Source of the DNA: Streptomyces sp. BV286
GTDB taxonomy: Bacteria > Actinomycetota > Actinomycetes > Streptomycetales > Streptomycetaceae
Direction: 5' to 3'
DNA length: 64,000 nt
Assembly (NCBI RefSeq): GCF_019090165.1
Contig: NZ_JAHRIB010000212.1
Coordinates: 1 to 64,000, forward strand
Of the stretch, positions 7,983 to 16,553 are shown piece after piece. How positions within the stretch are numbered: the stretch's first letter is position 1; each line of letters opens with the position of its first letter. The notes beneath the pieces are model-generated. The model was given only the letters and a program-made list of their open reading frames with translations. It was not told the DNA's origin and searched no databases. A program made the translations under genes and the position numbers.

Positions 7983-9014
7983 GTGAGTACGCGCACCGCA
8001 CAGGCAGTCCGGGACGGGCACGGTGGGGATGTCGTGTGCGCGGTGCGGGATCTTACGAAGACGTATCCGGCGGTGCGCGGACGGCGCGGGGCACCCGGAA
8101 CACCCGAGGTGCGGGCCACCGACGGGGTACGGATCGACATCAGGCGAGGCGAGATCTTCGGCCTGCTCGGGCCGAACGGCGCCGGCAAGACCACCCTCGT
8201 ACGCCAGCTGACCGGGCTGATGCGCCCGGACCGCGGCAGCGTCGAGATCCTCGGGCACGACGTCGTGCGCCACCCCGAGCGGGCGGCGCGCATCCTCGCC
8301 TACCTCGGTCAGGAGTCCACCGCGCTCGACGAGCTGACCGTGTCCCTTGCTGCGGAGACCACCGGACGCCTGCGCGGGCTGGACGCGCGCGCCGCCCGGG
8401 CCGAGCGTGACGCGGTCCTGGAGGAGCTGGGACTCACCGCCCTGGCCTCGCGGCCCCTGAAGAAGCTCTCCGGCGGTCAGCGGCGGCTCGCCTGCTTCGC
8501 CACCGCGCTCGTCGGCGCCCGGCCGTTCCTCGTCCTCGACGAGCCGACCACCGGCATGGACCCCGTCGCCCGCCGTGCCGTCTGGGGCGCCGTCGACCGG
8601 CGCCGGGCCGAGCACGCCACGACGGTCCTCCTGGTCACCCACAACGTCATCGAGGCGGAGACGGTCCTCGACCGCGTCGCCGTACTCGACAAGGGCCGCG
8701 TCATCGCCTGCGACACCCCCTCCGGGCTGAAGGAACAGGTCGCCGGCGAGGTGCGCCTCGACCTCGTCTGGCGCGAGCGCGCGCCGCTCGACGTGCCCGA
8801 GGTCGCCGCCCTGCGCGACCGCGCCGTAGAGTCGGGCCGTCGCTGGTCGCTGCGGCTCGCCCCCGAGGAGGCCCGCGCGGCCGTGGCGGCGGTCACCGGG
8901 GGCGCGGCCTTCGCCGCCCTGGACGACTTCACGCTCGCCACCCCGAGCCTGGAGGACGTGTATCTGGCACTGGGCGGCAGCACCGGCAACGTACGGGGGC
9001 TGGTCAAGGCATGA
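7983..9014 (+). CDS. ABC transporter ATP-binding protein
   Basis: 343 residues from the GTG at 7983. It carries Walker A (GPNGAGKTT), the signature KLSGGQRRL, Walker B PFLVLDEPTTGMDP and the H-loop TVLLVTHN, so it is a complete DrrA/CcmA-type exporter ATPase. The C-terminal region after VIACDTPSGLKEQ is the usual extension of antibiotic/lipid exporters. The permease gene follows after 70 bp. No substrate can be named. The start has no ribosome site but a -10-like hexamer directly upstream. Confidence 0.92.
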   Translation: MSTRTAQAVRDGHGGDVVCAVRDLTKTYPAVRGRRGAPGTPEVRATDGVRIDIRRGEIFGLLGPNGAGKTTLVRQLTGLMRPDRGSVEILGHDVVRHPERAARILAYLGQESTALDELTVSLAAETTGRLRGLDARAARAERDAVLEELGLTALASRPLKKLSGGQRRLACFATALVGARPFLVLDEPTTGMDPVARRAVWGAVDRRRAEHATTVLLVTHNVIEAETVLDRVAVLDKGRVIACDTPSGLKEQVAGEVRLDLVWRERAPLDVPEVAALRDRAVESGRRWSLRLAPEEARAAVAAVTGGAAFAALDDFTLATPSLEDVYLALGGSTGNVRGLVKA

Positions 9015-9084
9015 GCACGCGGGCCCCCGCAGCCGTACGGAACAGGTACAGGACGACAGCCGAAGCGAACAGGAGCCGCTCGAC

Positions 9085-9927
9085 GTGAGTGTCGTACCCG
9101 CCGAGGTCCTGCCCGGCGTAGCCCGCGCGGACGCGAACCGGGGCGTGGACACCGAGGACGGTGCCCGTGCCGTGGCCGCGCTCGGGCCGCGCGCGCGGCT
9201 GTGGCCGGCGCTGGCCGCCGTCTACCGGGCACAGCTCTCCCGGGCCCGGGTGGCGCGGATCCCCCTGCTGTTCGTGGCGACGTTCCAGTCCGTCGGGATC
9301 ATGGTCCTGATGCGGGGGGTCGTGGACGGCGGCGACGAGGCGCGGGCGGTGGTCGCCGGTTCGTCGGTCCTCGTGGTCGCGTTCGTCGCGCTCAACCTGC
9401 TCGCCCAGTACTTCGGTCAGCTGCGTGCCAGCGGCGGTCTCGACCACTACGCGACGCTGCCCGTGCCGCCCGCCGCCGTCGTGCTGGGCGCGGCCGCCGC
9501 GTACGCCTCCTTCACCGTGCCCGGGACGCTCGTGACCGCCGTCGTGGGCAGTGTGCTCTTCCAGCTGCCGATGACGCACCTGTGGATCCTCGTCGCCGTC
9601 ATCCCGCTCGCGGGCGCGGCCCTCGCCGGGCTCGGAGCGGCGCTCGGACTCCTTGCGCCGCGTCCGGAACTGGCCACGCTGCTCGGCCAGTTGGGCATGT
9701 CGGCCGCGCTGCTGCTCGGCGTGCTGCCGCCGGACCGGCTGCCCACGGTCGTCCAGTACGCGCGTGACCTGCTGCCTTCCACCTATGGCGTCGAGGCCCT
9801 CGGGCTGACCTTCGGGCCGGACCCGGACTGGGGCGTCGTCCTGCTCGACCTCGCCGTGTGCGCGGGCGTCGGTGTCGCCTCGCTGGCCGTCGCGACCTGG
9901 GCCTACCGCCGGGCGGCCGTCCGGTGA
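9085..9927 (+). CDS. ABC transporter permease
   Basis: 280 residues, GTG start with AGGAG 9 bases upstream. After a hydrophilic N-terminus of about 55 residues come six hydrophobic segments (for example IPLLFVATFQSVGIMVL and SVLVVAFVALNLLAQYF), the pattern of ABC-2 type exporters. It is the partner of the ATPase encoded 70 bp upstream; together they form a two-gene exporter. It lacks an ATPase domain. Substrate unknown. Confidence 0.88.
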   Translation: MSVVPAEVLPGVARADANRGVDTEDGARAVAALGPRARLWPALAAVYRAQLSRARVARIPLLFVATFQSVGIMVLMRGVVDGGDEARAVVAGSSVLVVAFVALNLLAQYFGQLRASGGLDHYATLPVPPAAVVLGAAAAYASFTVPGTLVTAVVGSVLFQLPMTHLWILVAVIPLAGAALAGLGAALGLLAPRPELATLLGQLGMSAALLLGVLPPDRLPTVVQYARDLLPSTYGVEALGLTFGPDPDWGVVLLDLAVCAGVGVASLAVATWAYRRAAVR

Positions 9928-9949
9928 CGCGGCCCGGGGGCGGGCCTGG

Positions 9950-9955
9950 CACGAT
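9950..9955 (+). promoter_or_regulatory. Candidate -10 of a leaderless mRNA
   Basis: CACGAT, 6 bases before the GTG at 9962, which has no ribosome site. Similar CACAAT/CACGAT hexamers precede other SD-less starts in this window. Confidence 0.35.
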
Positions 9956-9961
9956 GTCAGT

Positions 9962-10597
9962 GTGACCGCACCGCTGACTCCGCCACCGCAGCCGAACGAC
10001 CAGCCTCCGCACCACACCTGGCAGGCGCCGCCGCCCGGGTACGGGCTCGGTCATGAGGAGGACGGTCCCGGGCTGAGGACGGAACTGCGCGAGGCCGCGA
10101 TCGTCACGGTCGCGATGGCGCTCGGCGGGGTGCTGCTCGGTGTCCTGTGGTGGTGGCTGGCGCCGCACGTACCGCTCGTCTCGGACAGCACGGCGGTCTA
10201 TCTCAAGGACACGGAGGGCGAGCAGGCGGTCGGCGTCGACGGCATGTTCACCCTGCTGGCACTCGGCTTCGGCCTGGTCAGCGCGCTCGCCGTGTTCCTC
10301 GTACGGCGTCGGGGCGGCATCCCGCTCGTCCTCGCGCTCACCGTCGGCGGCATCCTCGGCTCGCTGCTCGCCTGGCGCCTCGGCATCTGGCTCGGCCCCA
10401 CCCAGGACGTGATCGGGCACGCCAAGGAGGTCGGCAAGGGAGTCGTCTTCGACGCCCCGCTGGAGCTCGGTGCCAAGGGCGCCCTGCTCGCCTGGTCCCT
10501 CTCGGCCCTGCTGATCCACCTCGGCCTGACGGCCCTGTTCGCCCCGCGGGACCCGGAACCCGACCAGTACCCGTACCCGCCGGGCCCTCCTGCCTGA
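9962..10597 (+). CDS. Hypothetical membrane protein (DUF2567-like)
   Basis: 211 residues. The GTG at 9962 gives MTAPLTPPPQPNDQ, a Pro-rich cytoplasmic head. Four hydrophobic segments follow (IVTVAMALGGVLLGVLWWWL; FTLLALGFGLVSALAVFLV; IPLVLALTVGGILGSLLAW; ALLAWSLSALLIHLGLTALF). The LVSDSTAVYLKDTEGE loop between segments 1 and 2 is likely extracellular. It resembles actinobacterial DUF2567 membrane proteins; that assignment is from memory of the pattern. Position just after the ABC exporter may be incidental. Confidence 0.75.
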   Translation: MTAPLTPPPQPNDQPPHHTWQAPPPGYGLGHEEDGPGLRTELREAAIVTVAMALGGVLLGVLWWWLAPHVPLVSDSTAVYLKDTEGEQAVGVDGMFTLLALGFGLVSALAVFLVRRRGGIPLVLALTVGGILGSLLAWRLGIWLGPTQDVIGHAKEVGKGVVFDAPLELGAKGALLAWSLSALLIHLGLTALFAPRDPEPDQYPYPPGPPA

Positions 10598-10605
10598 CGA
10601 CGCGA

Positions 10606-10636
10606 CCCGGGGGCGGCGGGCGGGCCGCCGTCCGGG
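10606..10636. terminator. Candidate terminator between convergent genes
   Basis: CCCGGGGGCGGC pairs with GCCGCCGTCCGGG through one bulge across a short loop, just after the membrane-protein stop. Confidence 0.5.
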
Positions 10637-10863
10637 TGCGCGGCACCGGTGCAAGGGTGCGGGGCCCCGCCGCGTGTGCGCGACGAGGCCCCACGGAAGC
10701 TCATGTGCCCTCAACCACCAGGTGGGCGGCTACCAGTGGTCCGCGGCCTACGAGGGCCTGCGTCCGTGGTTCGCCCGTCCCTTCCTGACCCGCCACTTCC
10801 GCTTGCGCGTCTTCTTCGACATGTCCTCGGTACTTAACCGAGAACCCGGCCTCCGTCGAGGGG
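10637..10863. other. Non-coding stretch between DUF2567-like gene and ybaK
   Basis: No gene with a ribosome site or recognisable product is seen. The plus-strand frame through 10710-10860 stays open and reads like protein (for example HQVGGYQWSAAYEGLRPWF) but has no start signal or family match, so it might be a gene remnant. Confidence 0.3.
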
Positions 10864-11367
10864 TCATGCACGCCCGACAGGTGCCAGAACCGCGTCCGTG
10901 AGCTTCACCAGGTCGTCCGGAGCGAGCTCGACCTCGAGCCCCCGCCGCCCCGCCGACACGCAGATCGTGGCGTGCGAGCCCGCGGAGGCGTCCAGCACGG
11001 TGCGGAGCCTCCTGCGCTGCCCGAGCGGCGAGATTCCCCCGCGGACGTACCCCGTGGTGCGCTCCGCGGCGGCCGGATCGGCCATCGCGGCCCGTTTGCC
11101 GCCGACCGCCGCCGCCAGTGCCTTCAGGTCGAGGGAGCCCGCCACGGGCACCACGGCGACCGTCAGCTCTCCGTCGACGTCCGCGACCAGCGTCTTGAAG
11201 ACCCGGTCGGGCGAGACGCCCATCGCCTCGGCGGCCTCCTCGCCGTACGAGGGATGCGCCGGATCGTGTGCGTAGGCGTGGACCGTGAACCCGACGCCTG
11301 CCGCGGTGAGTGCCACGGTCGCCGGTGTCCCGCCGGTCTGCTGCTGCTTCTTCGACTTCTTCGCCAA
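10864..11367 (-). CDS. ybaK: YbaK/EbsC family aminoacyl-tRNA deacylase (Cys-tRNA(Pro) type)
   Basis: 167 residues, TTG start with AAGGA a few bases upstream. The YbaK family hydrolyses mischarged Cys-tRNA(Pro) in trans. The family motifs are visible: DRVFKTLVADVDGELTVAVVP (catalytic Lys in the FKTL strand), KRAAMADP, and the GGISPLGQRRRLRTVLD loop. The Lys/Gln-rich head (AKKSKKQQQTGG) is common in actinobacterial members. Single gene, convergent with the upstream membrane-protein gene. Confidence 0.92.
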   Translation of the reverse strand: MAKKSKKQQQTGGTPATVALTAAGVGFTVHAYAHDPAHPSYGEEAAEAMGVSPDRVFKTLVADVDGELTVAVVPVAGSLDLKALAAAVGGKRAAMADPAAAERTTGYVRGGISPLGQRRRLRTVLDASAGSHATICVSAGRRGLEVELAPDDLVKLTDAVLAPVGRA

Positions 11368-11474
11368 GAGATCCTTCTTCGCCGCCGGGAGACCTGCACC
11401 CGCGCCGGTCCGGTGCCCGCGCCGGTCCCGTGCCCGCTCACTGCCTGCGCGGGTCCGAGCAGACAGGGCTCACG

Positions 11475-12215
11475 TCAGTTGAGGCTCGTCGGCCCGCGCG
11501 TCAGCTCCGACGCGGGCAACGACGGCAGATTGCGGATGATCGCGGTCTCCGCCCGCAGCAGCGTCAGCTCCTCGCGCAGGCGGGCCGCCGTGTCCGGAGC
11601 CTGGAGCAGTCGCTGTTTCGCCGGGACGTCGAGCATCGCCGCGGCCGCGACCAGGTAGGAGACGACCGCCGGCTCGTCCGGCAGGTCGGCCCCGGTCGAC
11701 AGGGACCGCTCCCGCGCCCCCGCCAGCCGCTTCTGGTACTGCCGGAAAGCCCGCAGCACCCCCTCGGCGAGCGCCCCCGCCTCTTCGCCGGGCTCTTCCG
11801 CCAGCTCCTCCAGCTCGGCCGTCAGATAGGCCCCCGAGGCGTCCACGGACAGCAGCCTCACCCGGGTCGTCCCGGTGGCGAGCACCTCGAAGCTGCCGTC
11901 GGCCCGCTCCCGGACGGTGGCGGCGTCGGCGACGCACCCCACCGTGTGGAAGGCCTTCACCGGGTCGTCGCCGAAGCCGGCCGAGGGCCCGCTCTGCGGC
12001 ACGGCCGTCTGGTCCGGCATGCCGGGTGCGGTGCGCGCCACCTCGTGGCCGTCGCGGATGGCGACGACGGCGAACCGGCGCGGTTCGTCCTCCGGGGTCT
12101 TCAGCAGATCGCGCATCATCGCGCGATAGCGCTCCTCGAAGACGTTCAGAGGCAGGACGAGCCCGGGGAACAGCACCGAGTTCAGGGGGAAGAGTGGGAG
12201 CCGGACGGTGGTCAC
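11475..12215 (-). CDS. LON peptidase substrate-binding (N-terminal) domain protein
   Basis: 246 residues, GTG start. RLPLFPLNSVLFPGLVLPLNVFEERYRAM is the hallmark of the LON N-terminal PUA-like domain; VGCVADAATVRERADGSFEVLATGTTRVRLL follows. No AAA or protease domain is present, so it is a stand-alone LON-N protein, common in actinobacteria with no settled role (possible substrate adaptor). It lies downstream of the 12227-13282 gene on the same strand. Its start lacks a ribosome site but has a TAGGAT box 8 bases upstream, overlapping the upstream stop codon. Confidence 0.9.
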   Translation of the reverse strand: MTTVRLPLFPLNSVLFPGLVLPLNVFEERYRAMMRDLLKTPEDEPRRFAVVAIRDGHEVARTAPGMPDQTAVPQSGPSAGFGDDPVKAFHTVGCVADAATVRERADGSFEVLATGTTRVRLLSVDASGAYLTAELEELAEEPGEEAGALAEGVLRAFRQYQKRLAGARERSLSTGADLPDEPAVVSYLVAAAAMLDVPAKQRLLQAPDTAARLREELTLLRAETAIIRNLPSLPASELTRGPTSLN

Positions 12216-12223
12216 GACGCAAA

Positions 12224-12229
12224 ATCCTA
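12224..12229 (-). promoter_or_regulatory. Candidate -10 of a leaderless LON-domain gene mRNA
   Basis: On the minus strand TAGGAT matches TANNNT, 8 bases before the GTG at 12215. It overlaps the TGA of the upstream gene. Confidence 0.4.
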
Positions 12230-13282
12230 ATGGTCACCGGAGGGCGTACGTCCGTCGTGCTCACTTTGTGGATACGGAAGATCCCTGTTGCGTGTTCTCA
12301 GCGGTCTGTCCGAGGCCACCTGGAGCCGGATTCCGTCCCGCAGTTCGAGGAACTGGCCGAGCGGATCGCCCGAGACACGGTCCCAGGGGAACGAGGTGGC
12401 GTACGGGCCGATCCTGCGCAGCTGCTCGAGCGCGTCCTCCCAGCGTTCGAGCCGGATCAGCACGTAGGTGAGCAGATTGCGGACCTCGGCGGGCCACGGG
12501 TCGCCGTCCGCGTACTCCGCGGAGAGGGCGACGGCCAGGTCGGCGGCCGCGTCGAGGCGCTTGCGGCTCACGGCCGCCCCGCCGCCCTCGGTCAGGTAGG
12601 CGAAGGCCGCGCGGACGGGCAGTGCCTGGATCAGGGAACCCGGCAGCGCGTCCTGCGCGGCCCGCTCGGCGAAGTCGAAGCACTCGCGGTGCGATCCGTA
12701 CCAGGCGGCCGACAGGTACTGCAGGGCGGCCACGTGGCAGCCGTAGTGGTGCGGGGAGCGGCGCACGGCCTGGGCCCACAGCTGCTCGAAGTCGGTGTGC
12801 GGCGCGTTCGTGCCCCGGGCGTGGTCGAGGGCGATGCGCCAGGGCACCGGATCGCGCGGGGAGCTCTCGGCGGCGGCGGAGATCAGCGGCCCGACCTGGC
12901 GGAGCAGCTCGGCGCGGGCCGGTGACTCCCAGCTCCGGCACACCGCCAGCTCGGCCTTGACCAGGGTCGCGTCCGGGTCGTGCGGGGCGGCGGACCGCCA
13001 CTCGTCGAACCACTCGCCGCGGGAGAGGGCGAAGGCGGCGAGGCGGATCGTGTACCGGTCCCGGTTCTCCCACTCGGCGGCCTCACGGGTGGCGGCCAGC
13101 AGCTTGCCGGCCGGTCCGTACTCGCCGCGGCCCGCCGCGACCAGGGCCGGACCGAGCCGTTCGTCCGGGACGTCGAGGAGCACCTCGTCGTCGGCGGGCA
13201 GTCCGGCGGCGAGGCTCGACGTGTTCCTGGCCATCCGGGCCGTACGGAGGAGCGCGCGCAGCAGTGCCATGGTGCTGCCCAT
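12227..13282 (-). CDS. Hypothetical helical-repeat protein
   Basis: 351 residues from the ATG at 13282 (MGSTMALLRALLRTARMARN); a second ATG 4 codons in is possible. Composition and periodicity (EYGPAGKLLAATREAAEWENRDRYTIRLAAF, PVRAAFAYLTEGGGAAVSRKRLDAAADLA, RLERWEDALEQLRRIGPY) suggest tetratricopeptide-like helical hairpins, hence protein-protein interaction. No catalytic motif, signal peptide or membrane segment is seen. Function unknown. Confidence 0.8.
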   Translation of the reverse strand: MGSTMALLRALLRTARMARNTSSLAAGLPADDEVLLDVPDERLGPALVAAGRGEYGPAGKLLAATREAAEWENRDRYTIRLAAFALSRGEWFDEWRSAAPHDPDATLVKAELAVCRSWESPARAELLRQVGPLISAAAESSPRDPVPWRIALDHARGTNAPHTDFEQLWAQAVRRSPHHYGCHVAALQYLSAAWYGSHRECFDFAERAAQDALPGSLIQALPVRAAFAYLTEGGGAAVSRKRLDAAADLAVALSAEYADGDPWPAEVRNLLTYVLIRLERWEDALEQLRRIGPYATSFPWDRVSGDPLGQFLELRDGIRLQVASDRPLRTRNRDLPYPQSEHDGRTPSGDH

Positions 13283-13436
13283 TGAAATCCGCAGGTCGGA
13301 CGCGTACCAGAGGGAGCGCGGTGACGCTTTTGTAACCGTGTATTGGTTGCGTGTGGAAGGGTCAAGGACAGGTAAAAGGTGACTGTTCCTCACATGTCGA
13401 TCGGCTGTGCGGCCCTCATGCGCAGGGCGGGGCGGC

Positions 13437-15017
13437 TCAGCCCCTGCGGAGGGTGCGGGTGGCGCCCGCCGCCACTGTCGTCGCGAGGATCCAGCCCAGC
13501 AGGATCACCACCGCGGACAGCCACTGCCAGCCGCCGCGCAGCTGCCAGAAGCCGACCTGGCCGAGGTCGATGACCGGCAGCAGCAGATCCAGTGCGAACA
13601 GCGCGGGGTTCCACGGCGGATGCTCACCCCTCTTCAGCGGCGGATGATCGGCGTGCGCGAACGCGACCGAGGTCGCCGCCCACAGCACGGCCATCCACAC
13701 GGCCGCGCGCCCCGGCCGGTATCCGTAGGCGACCGTCCAGTCCTGCGCGTACCCCCACAGCTTGGCCGCGATCGGCAGGTTCTCGCGCCGGTGGCGCTGC
13801 TTGGCGAGCAGCACCTCGCGCGCGTCCTCGTCCTCGCCGCCGTTGCGCAGCACCGTGGCCAGCCGCTCGTACGGCTCCGGGTTGTACTCCGGGGTGGCCG
13901 CGGCGACCCACTGAAGGCGCCGGGCCAGCGGGAACGGGCCGCGCGGCACCAGGTACTCGTACTGGAAGCCGCCCATCTGCAGCTGGCCCGCGCCCGGCCA
14001 GCTGGCCGCCTGGTCGATGAGGGTGATCACCCGCGCGCCGTTCAGCACGATCCGGCCGCGCTGCGGGCGCTCGCCGAGGAAGCGCAGCTCGGGCACCTGG
14101 ACGCGGCGCAGCGAGACCTCCTGGTCGTCGTGCAGGGTGAGGCGGGCCTGCTCCAGGTCCACCGCGTCCCCGAACCGGCCGTCGTCGAGCCGGATCCCGC
14201 CCGTGCACTCGAACCGCTGCACCCGGGTGCCCCGCGCGGGGGTGCGTCCGCTGCTCTGCACGGGGTCGGTGAGGCCCGCGGGGGTCAGGTACACCGTGCG
14301 CTCGACGGTCAGCTGCGGCGCGTTCAGTGCCCGGCGCCCGTACGGATTGGCCAGGCGGCTGCCGCGCAGGCTGAGCGAGACGCCCACCTTGGCGCCGCGC
14401 AGGCTCAGCTCGCCGTGCGACTCCAGCATCTCGGCCTGTAAATCCTGCCCAACGGTCATCCCGTCGCCGACGAGGGAGCTGCCGCGCCGGTCCCGGTAGA
14501 TCACCGCCTGGTTGAGCAGCAGGTCCGTGCCGATGTGCGCGTCGGTCAGACGTACGCCGTTGTGGAAGCGGCAGCGCGGCAGATGCAGATCGCCCTCGGT
14601 GTGCAGCCGGGCCGCCTCCAGCCGCGGTATCGCGCAGTCCACCAGGCGCAGGGTGGTGAACCGGGACTCGGGCAGCAGGACCTCCTTCTCGAAGCGGCAG
14701 CCCTTCATCTCGACATACGGCTCGACGGTGCCGCCCGCGAGATCGAGCGTGTCGACGATCTGCACCCCGGTCAGCTTGAGGGAGGCCACGCGGCCGTCCA
14801 GCGCGGGCGGCCCGTCCAGCAGCAGCCAGCACACGATCCGTGCCCGCACGGTGCGCTCCGGGCCCCACGGGTGGCCGCCGTGCGGATCGTCGACGACGGT
14901 GTCTCCGGCACGCAGGTCGTACACGCTGCCGTTGCGGAACGCCTGCCACATGCCGGCCTCGGCGGCGGTCAGGTCGTCGGGCAGCTCACCGGCGCGGAGG
15001 CCGGCCCCCTCGGTCAC
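13437..15017 (-). CDS. Hypothetical membrane-anchored beta-helix-like protein
   Basis: 526 residues from the GTG at 15017 (a GAGGAG stretch lies about 15 bases upstream). The central part (about 60-350) is a series of strand-like repeats (VASLKLTGVQIVDTLDLAGG; GDLHLPRCRFHNGVRLTDA; GELSLRGAKVGVSLSLRGS), resembling a right-handed beta-helix or pentapeptide-like solenoid. The C-terminus has hydrophobic segments (AAVWMAVLWAATSVAFA; WLSAVVILLGWILATTVAAGA) that would anchor it in the membrane. It is divergent from hisD. Function unknown. Confidence 0.8.
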   Translation of the reverse strand: MTEGAGLRAGELPDDLTAAEAGMWQAFRNGSVYDLRAGDTVVDDPHGGHPWGPERTVRARIVCWLLLDGPPALDGRVASLKLTGVQIVDTLDLAGGTVEPYVEMKGCRFEKEVLLPESRFTTLRLVDCAIPRLEAARLHTEGDLHLPRCRFHNGVRLTDAHIGTDLLLNQAVIYRDRRGSSLVGDGMTVGQDLQAEMLESHGELSLRGAKVGVSLSLRGSRLANPYGRRALNAPQLTVERTVYLTPAGLTDPVQSSGRTPARGTRVQRFECTGGIRLDDGRFGDAVDLEQARLTLHDDQEVSLRRVQVPELRFLGERPQRGRIVLNGARVITLIDQAASWPGAGQLQMGGFQYEYLVPRGPFPLARRLQWVAAATPEYNPEPYERLATVLRNGGEDEDAREVLLAKQRHRRENLPIAAKLWGYAQDWTVAYGYRPGRAAVWMAVLWAATSVAFAHADHPPLKRGEHPPWNPALFALDLLLPVIDLGQVGFWQLRGGWQWLSAVVILLGWILATTVAAGATRTLRRG

Positions 15018-15172
15018 GGTTTTCTCTCTCTCCTCTGCTACTCGCGGGTTTCGTACAGTTGTCCACGTGATGCCCACTGAGAGACCGCCTGAACACCCAG
15101 AGTGAAGGGGGTCACTCAGCGTCACCGTCAGGTGCGAATTCGGGCCACTTGCATTCCGGTGGTCCACGGCTC

Positions 15173-15189
15173 GTATCAGCCGTTGATAC
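15173..15189. promoter_or_regulatory. Palindromic candidate operator upstream of hisD
   Basis: GTATCA-GCCGT-TGATAC, a perfect 6-bp inverted repeat with a 5-bp spacer, centred 50 bp upstream of the hisD start and roughly 40 bp upstream of the candidate -10 element. Its position would suit a regulator of the his operon. The binding protein is unknown. Confidence 0.4.
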
Positions 15190-15217
15190 AGGCGTCCGGC
15201 GTCCGACGGCCGTCTGC

Positions 15218-15223
15218 GAGAAT
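15218..15223 (+). promoter_or_regulatory. Candidate -10 for the his operon
   Basis: GAGAAT, 7 bases before the GTG of hisD, with no ribosome site between them: leaderless-type arrangement. Confidence 0.35.
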
Positions 15224-15230
15224 TGGGCAT

Positions 15231-16553
15231 GTGATCTCTCGAATCGATCTGCGCGGCGACGCCCTCCCCGAGGGTTCCGCTCTGCGCGACCTGCTGCCCC
15301 GAGCCGACTTCGACGTCTCGGCCGCCCTGGAGAAGGTGCGTCCGATCTGCGAGGCCGTGCATCATCGGGGTGACGCGGCGCTGATCGACTACGCGGAGAG
15401 GTTCGACGGCGTCCGCCTGGAATCCGTACGGGTCCCGGCGCAGGCCCTCACCGACGCGCTCGACCGGCTCGACCCGGCCGTCCGCGCGGCCCTGGAGGAG
15501 TCGATCCGCCGCGCCCGGACCGTCCACCGCGAGCAGCGCCGCAGCACGCACACCACCCAGGTCGTGCCCGGCGGCTCGGTCACCGAGAAGTGGGTGCCCG
15601 TCGACCGGGTCGGGCTGTACGCGCCCGGCGGCCGGTCGGTCTACCCCTCGTCCGTGATCATGAACGTGGTACCGGCCCAGGAGGCGGGCGTCAGGTCGAT
15701 CGCGCTCGCCTCACCCGCGCAGGCTGACTTCGGCGGCCTGCCCCACCCCACGATCCTCGCCGCCTGCGCGCTGCTCGGGATCGACGAGGTGTACGCGGCA
15801 GGCGGCGCGACCGCCGTGGCGATGTTCGCCTACGGCACCGAGTCCTGCCCGTCCGCCGTCATGGTCACCGGACCGGGCAACATCTGGGTCGCCGCCGCCA
15901 AGCGGTACTTCGCGGGCAGGATCGGCATCGACGCCGAGGCCGGCCCGACCGAGATCGCGATCCTCGCGGACGAGACCGCCGACCCGGTGCACGTGGCGTC
16001 CGACCTGATCAGCCAGGCCGAGCACGACCCGCTCGCGGCCGCCGTCCTCGTCACCGACTCGGTCGCGCTGGCCGACGCGGTCGCGAAGGAGCTGGAGCCA
16101 CAGGTCGCCGCGACCAAGCACGTCGACGACCGGATCGTCCCGGCGCTGAGCGGCAGGCAGTCCGCGATCGTGCTGGTCGACGGCGTGGAGGAGGGCCTGC
16201 GCGTCGTCAACGCGTACGGCGCGGAGCACCTGGAGATCCAGACGGCCGACGCGAGCGCGGTCGCGGACCGCGTACGGAACGCGGGCGCGGTCTTCGTGGG
16301 CCCCTGGGCGCCCGTCTCGCTCGGCGACTACGCGGCCGGCTCCAACCACGTGCTCCCCACCGGCGGCTGCGCCTGCCACTCCTCGGGCCTGTCCGTCCAG
16401 TCCTTCCTGCGCGGCATCCACATCGTGGACTACACGCGCGAGGCGCTGGCCGAGGTCGCCCACCACGTGGTGACGCTCGCCGAGGCCGAGGACCTCCCTG
16501 CCCACGGCGCCGCCGTCAAGGCAAGGTTCGACTGGAAGGTGCCCAGCAAGTGA
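15231..16553 (+). CDS. hisD: Histidinol dehydrogenase
   Basis: 440 residues, last two steps of histidine synthesis (L-histidinol to L-histidine, two NAD-dependent oxidations, zinc enzyme). The GTG at 15231 gives ISRIDLRGDALPEG, the usual start. Family motifs are clear: VPGGSVTEKWVPVDRVGLYAPGG, VMVTGPGNIWVAAAKR, GPTEIAILAD, DLISQAEHDP (zinc/catalytic region), EHLEIQT and the C-terminal LPAHGAAVKARFDW. First gene of the his operon; its stop overlaps the hisC start (GTGA). Confidence 0.97.
   Translation: MISRIDLRGDALPEGSALRDLLPRADFDVSAALEKVRPICEAVHHRGDAALIDYAERFDGVRLESVRVPAQALTDALDRLDPAVRAALEESIRRARTVHREQRRSTHTTQVVPGGSVTEKWVPVDRVGLYAPGGRSVYPSSVIMNVVPAQEAGVRSIALASPAQADFGGLPHPTILAACALLGIDEVYAAGGATAVAMFAYGTESCPSAVMVTGPGNIWVAAAKRYFAGRIGIDAEAGPTEIAILADETADPVHVASDLISQAEHDPLAAAVLVTDSVALADAVAKELEPQVAATKHVDDRIVPALSGRQSAIVLVDGVEEGLRVVNAYGAEHLEIQTADASAVADRVRNAGAVFVGPWAPVSLGDYAAGSNHVLPTGGCACHSSGLSVQSFLRGIHIVDYTREALAEVAHHVVTLAEAEDLPAHGAAVKARFDWKVPSK

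Noticed and set aside
7983..9927. Antibiotic biosynthetic gene cluster around the ABC exporter and MFS genes
   Set aside because: No biosynthetic core enzymes (PKS, NRPS, terpene, RiPP) are present in the window.
10710..10860. Open plus-strand frame that reads like protein before ybaK
   Set aside because: No start codon with ribosome site, no recognised family, overlaps the end of ybaK; kept only as a remark in the gap entry.
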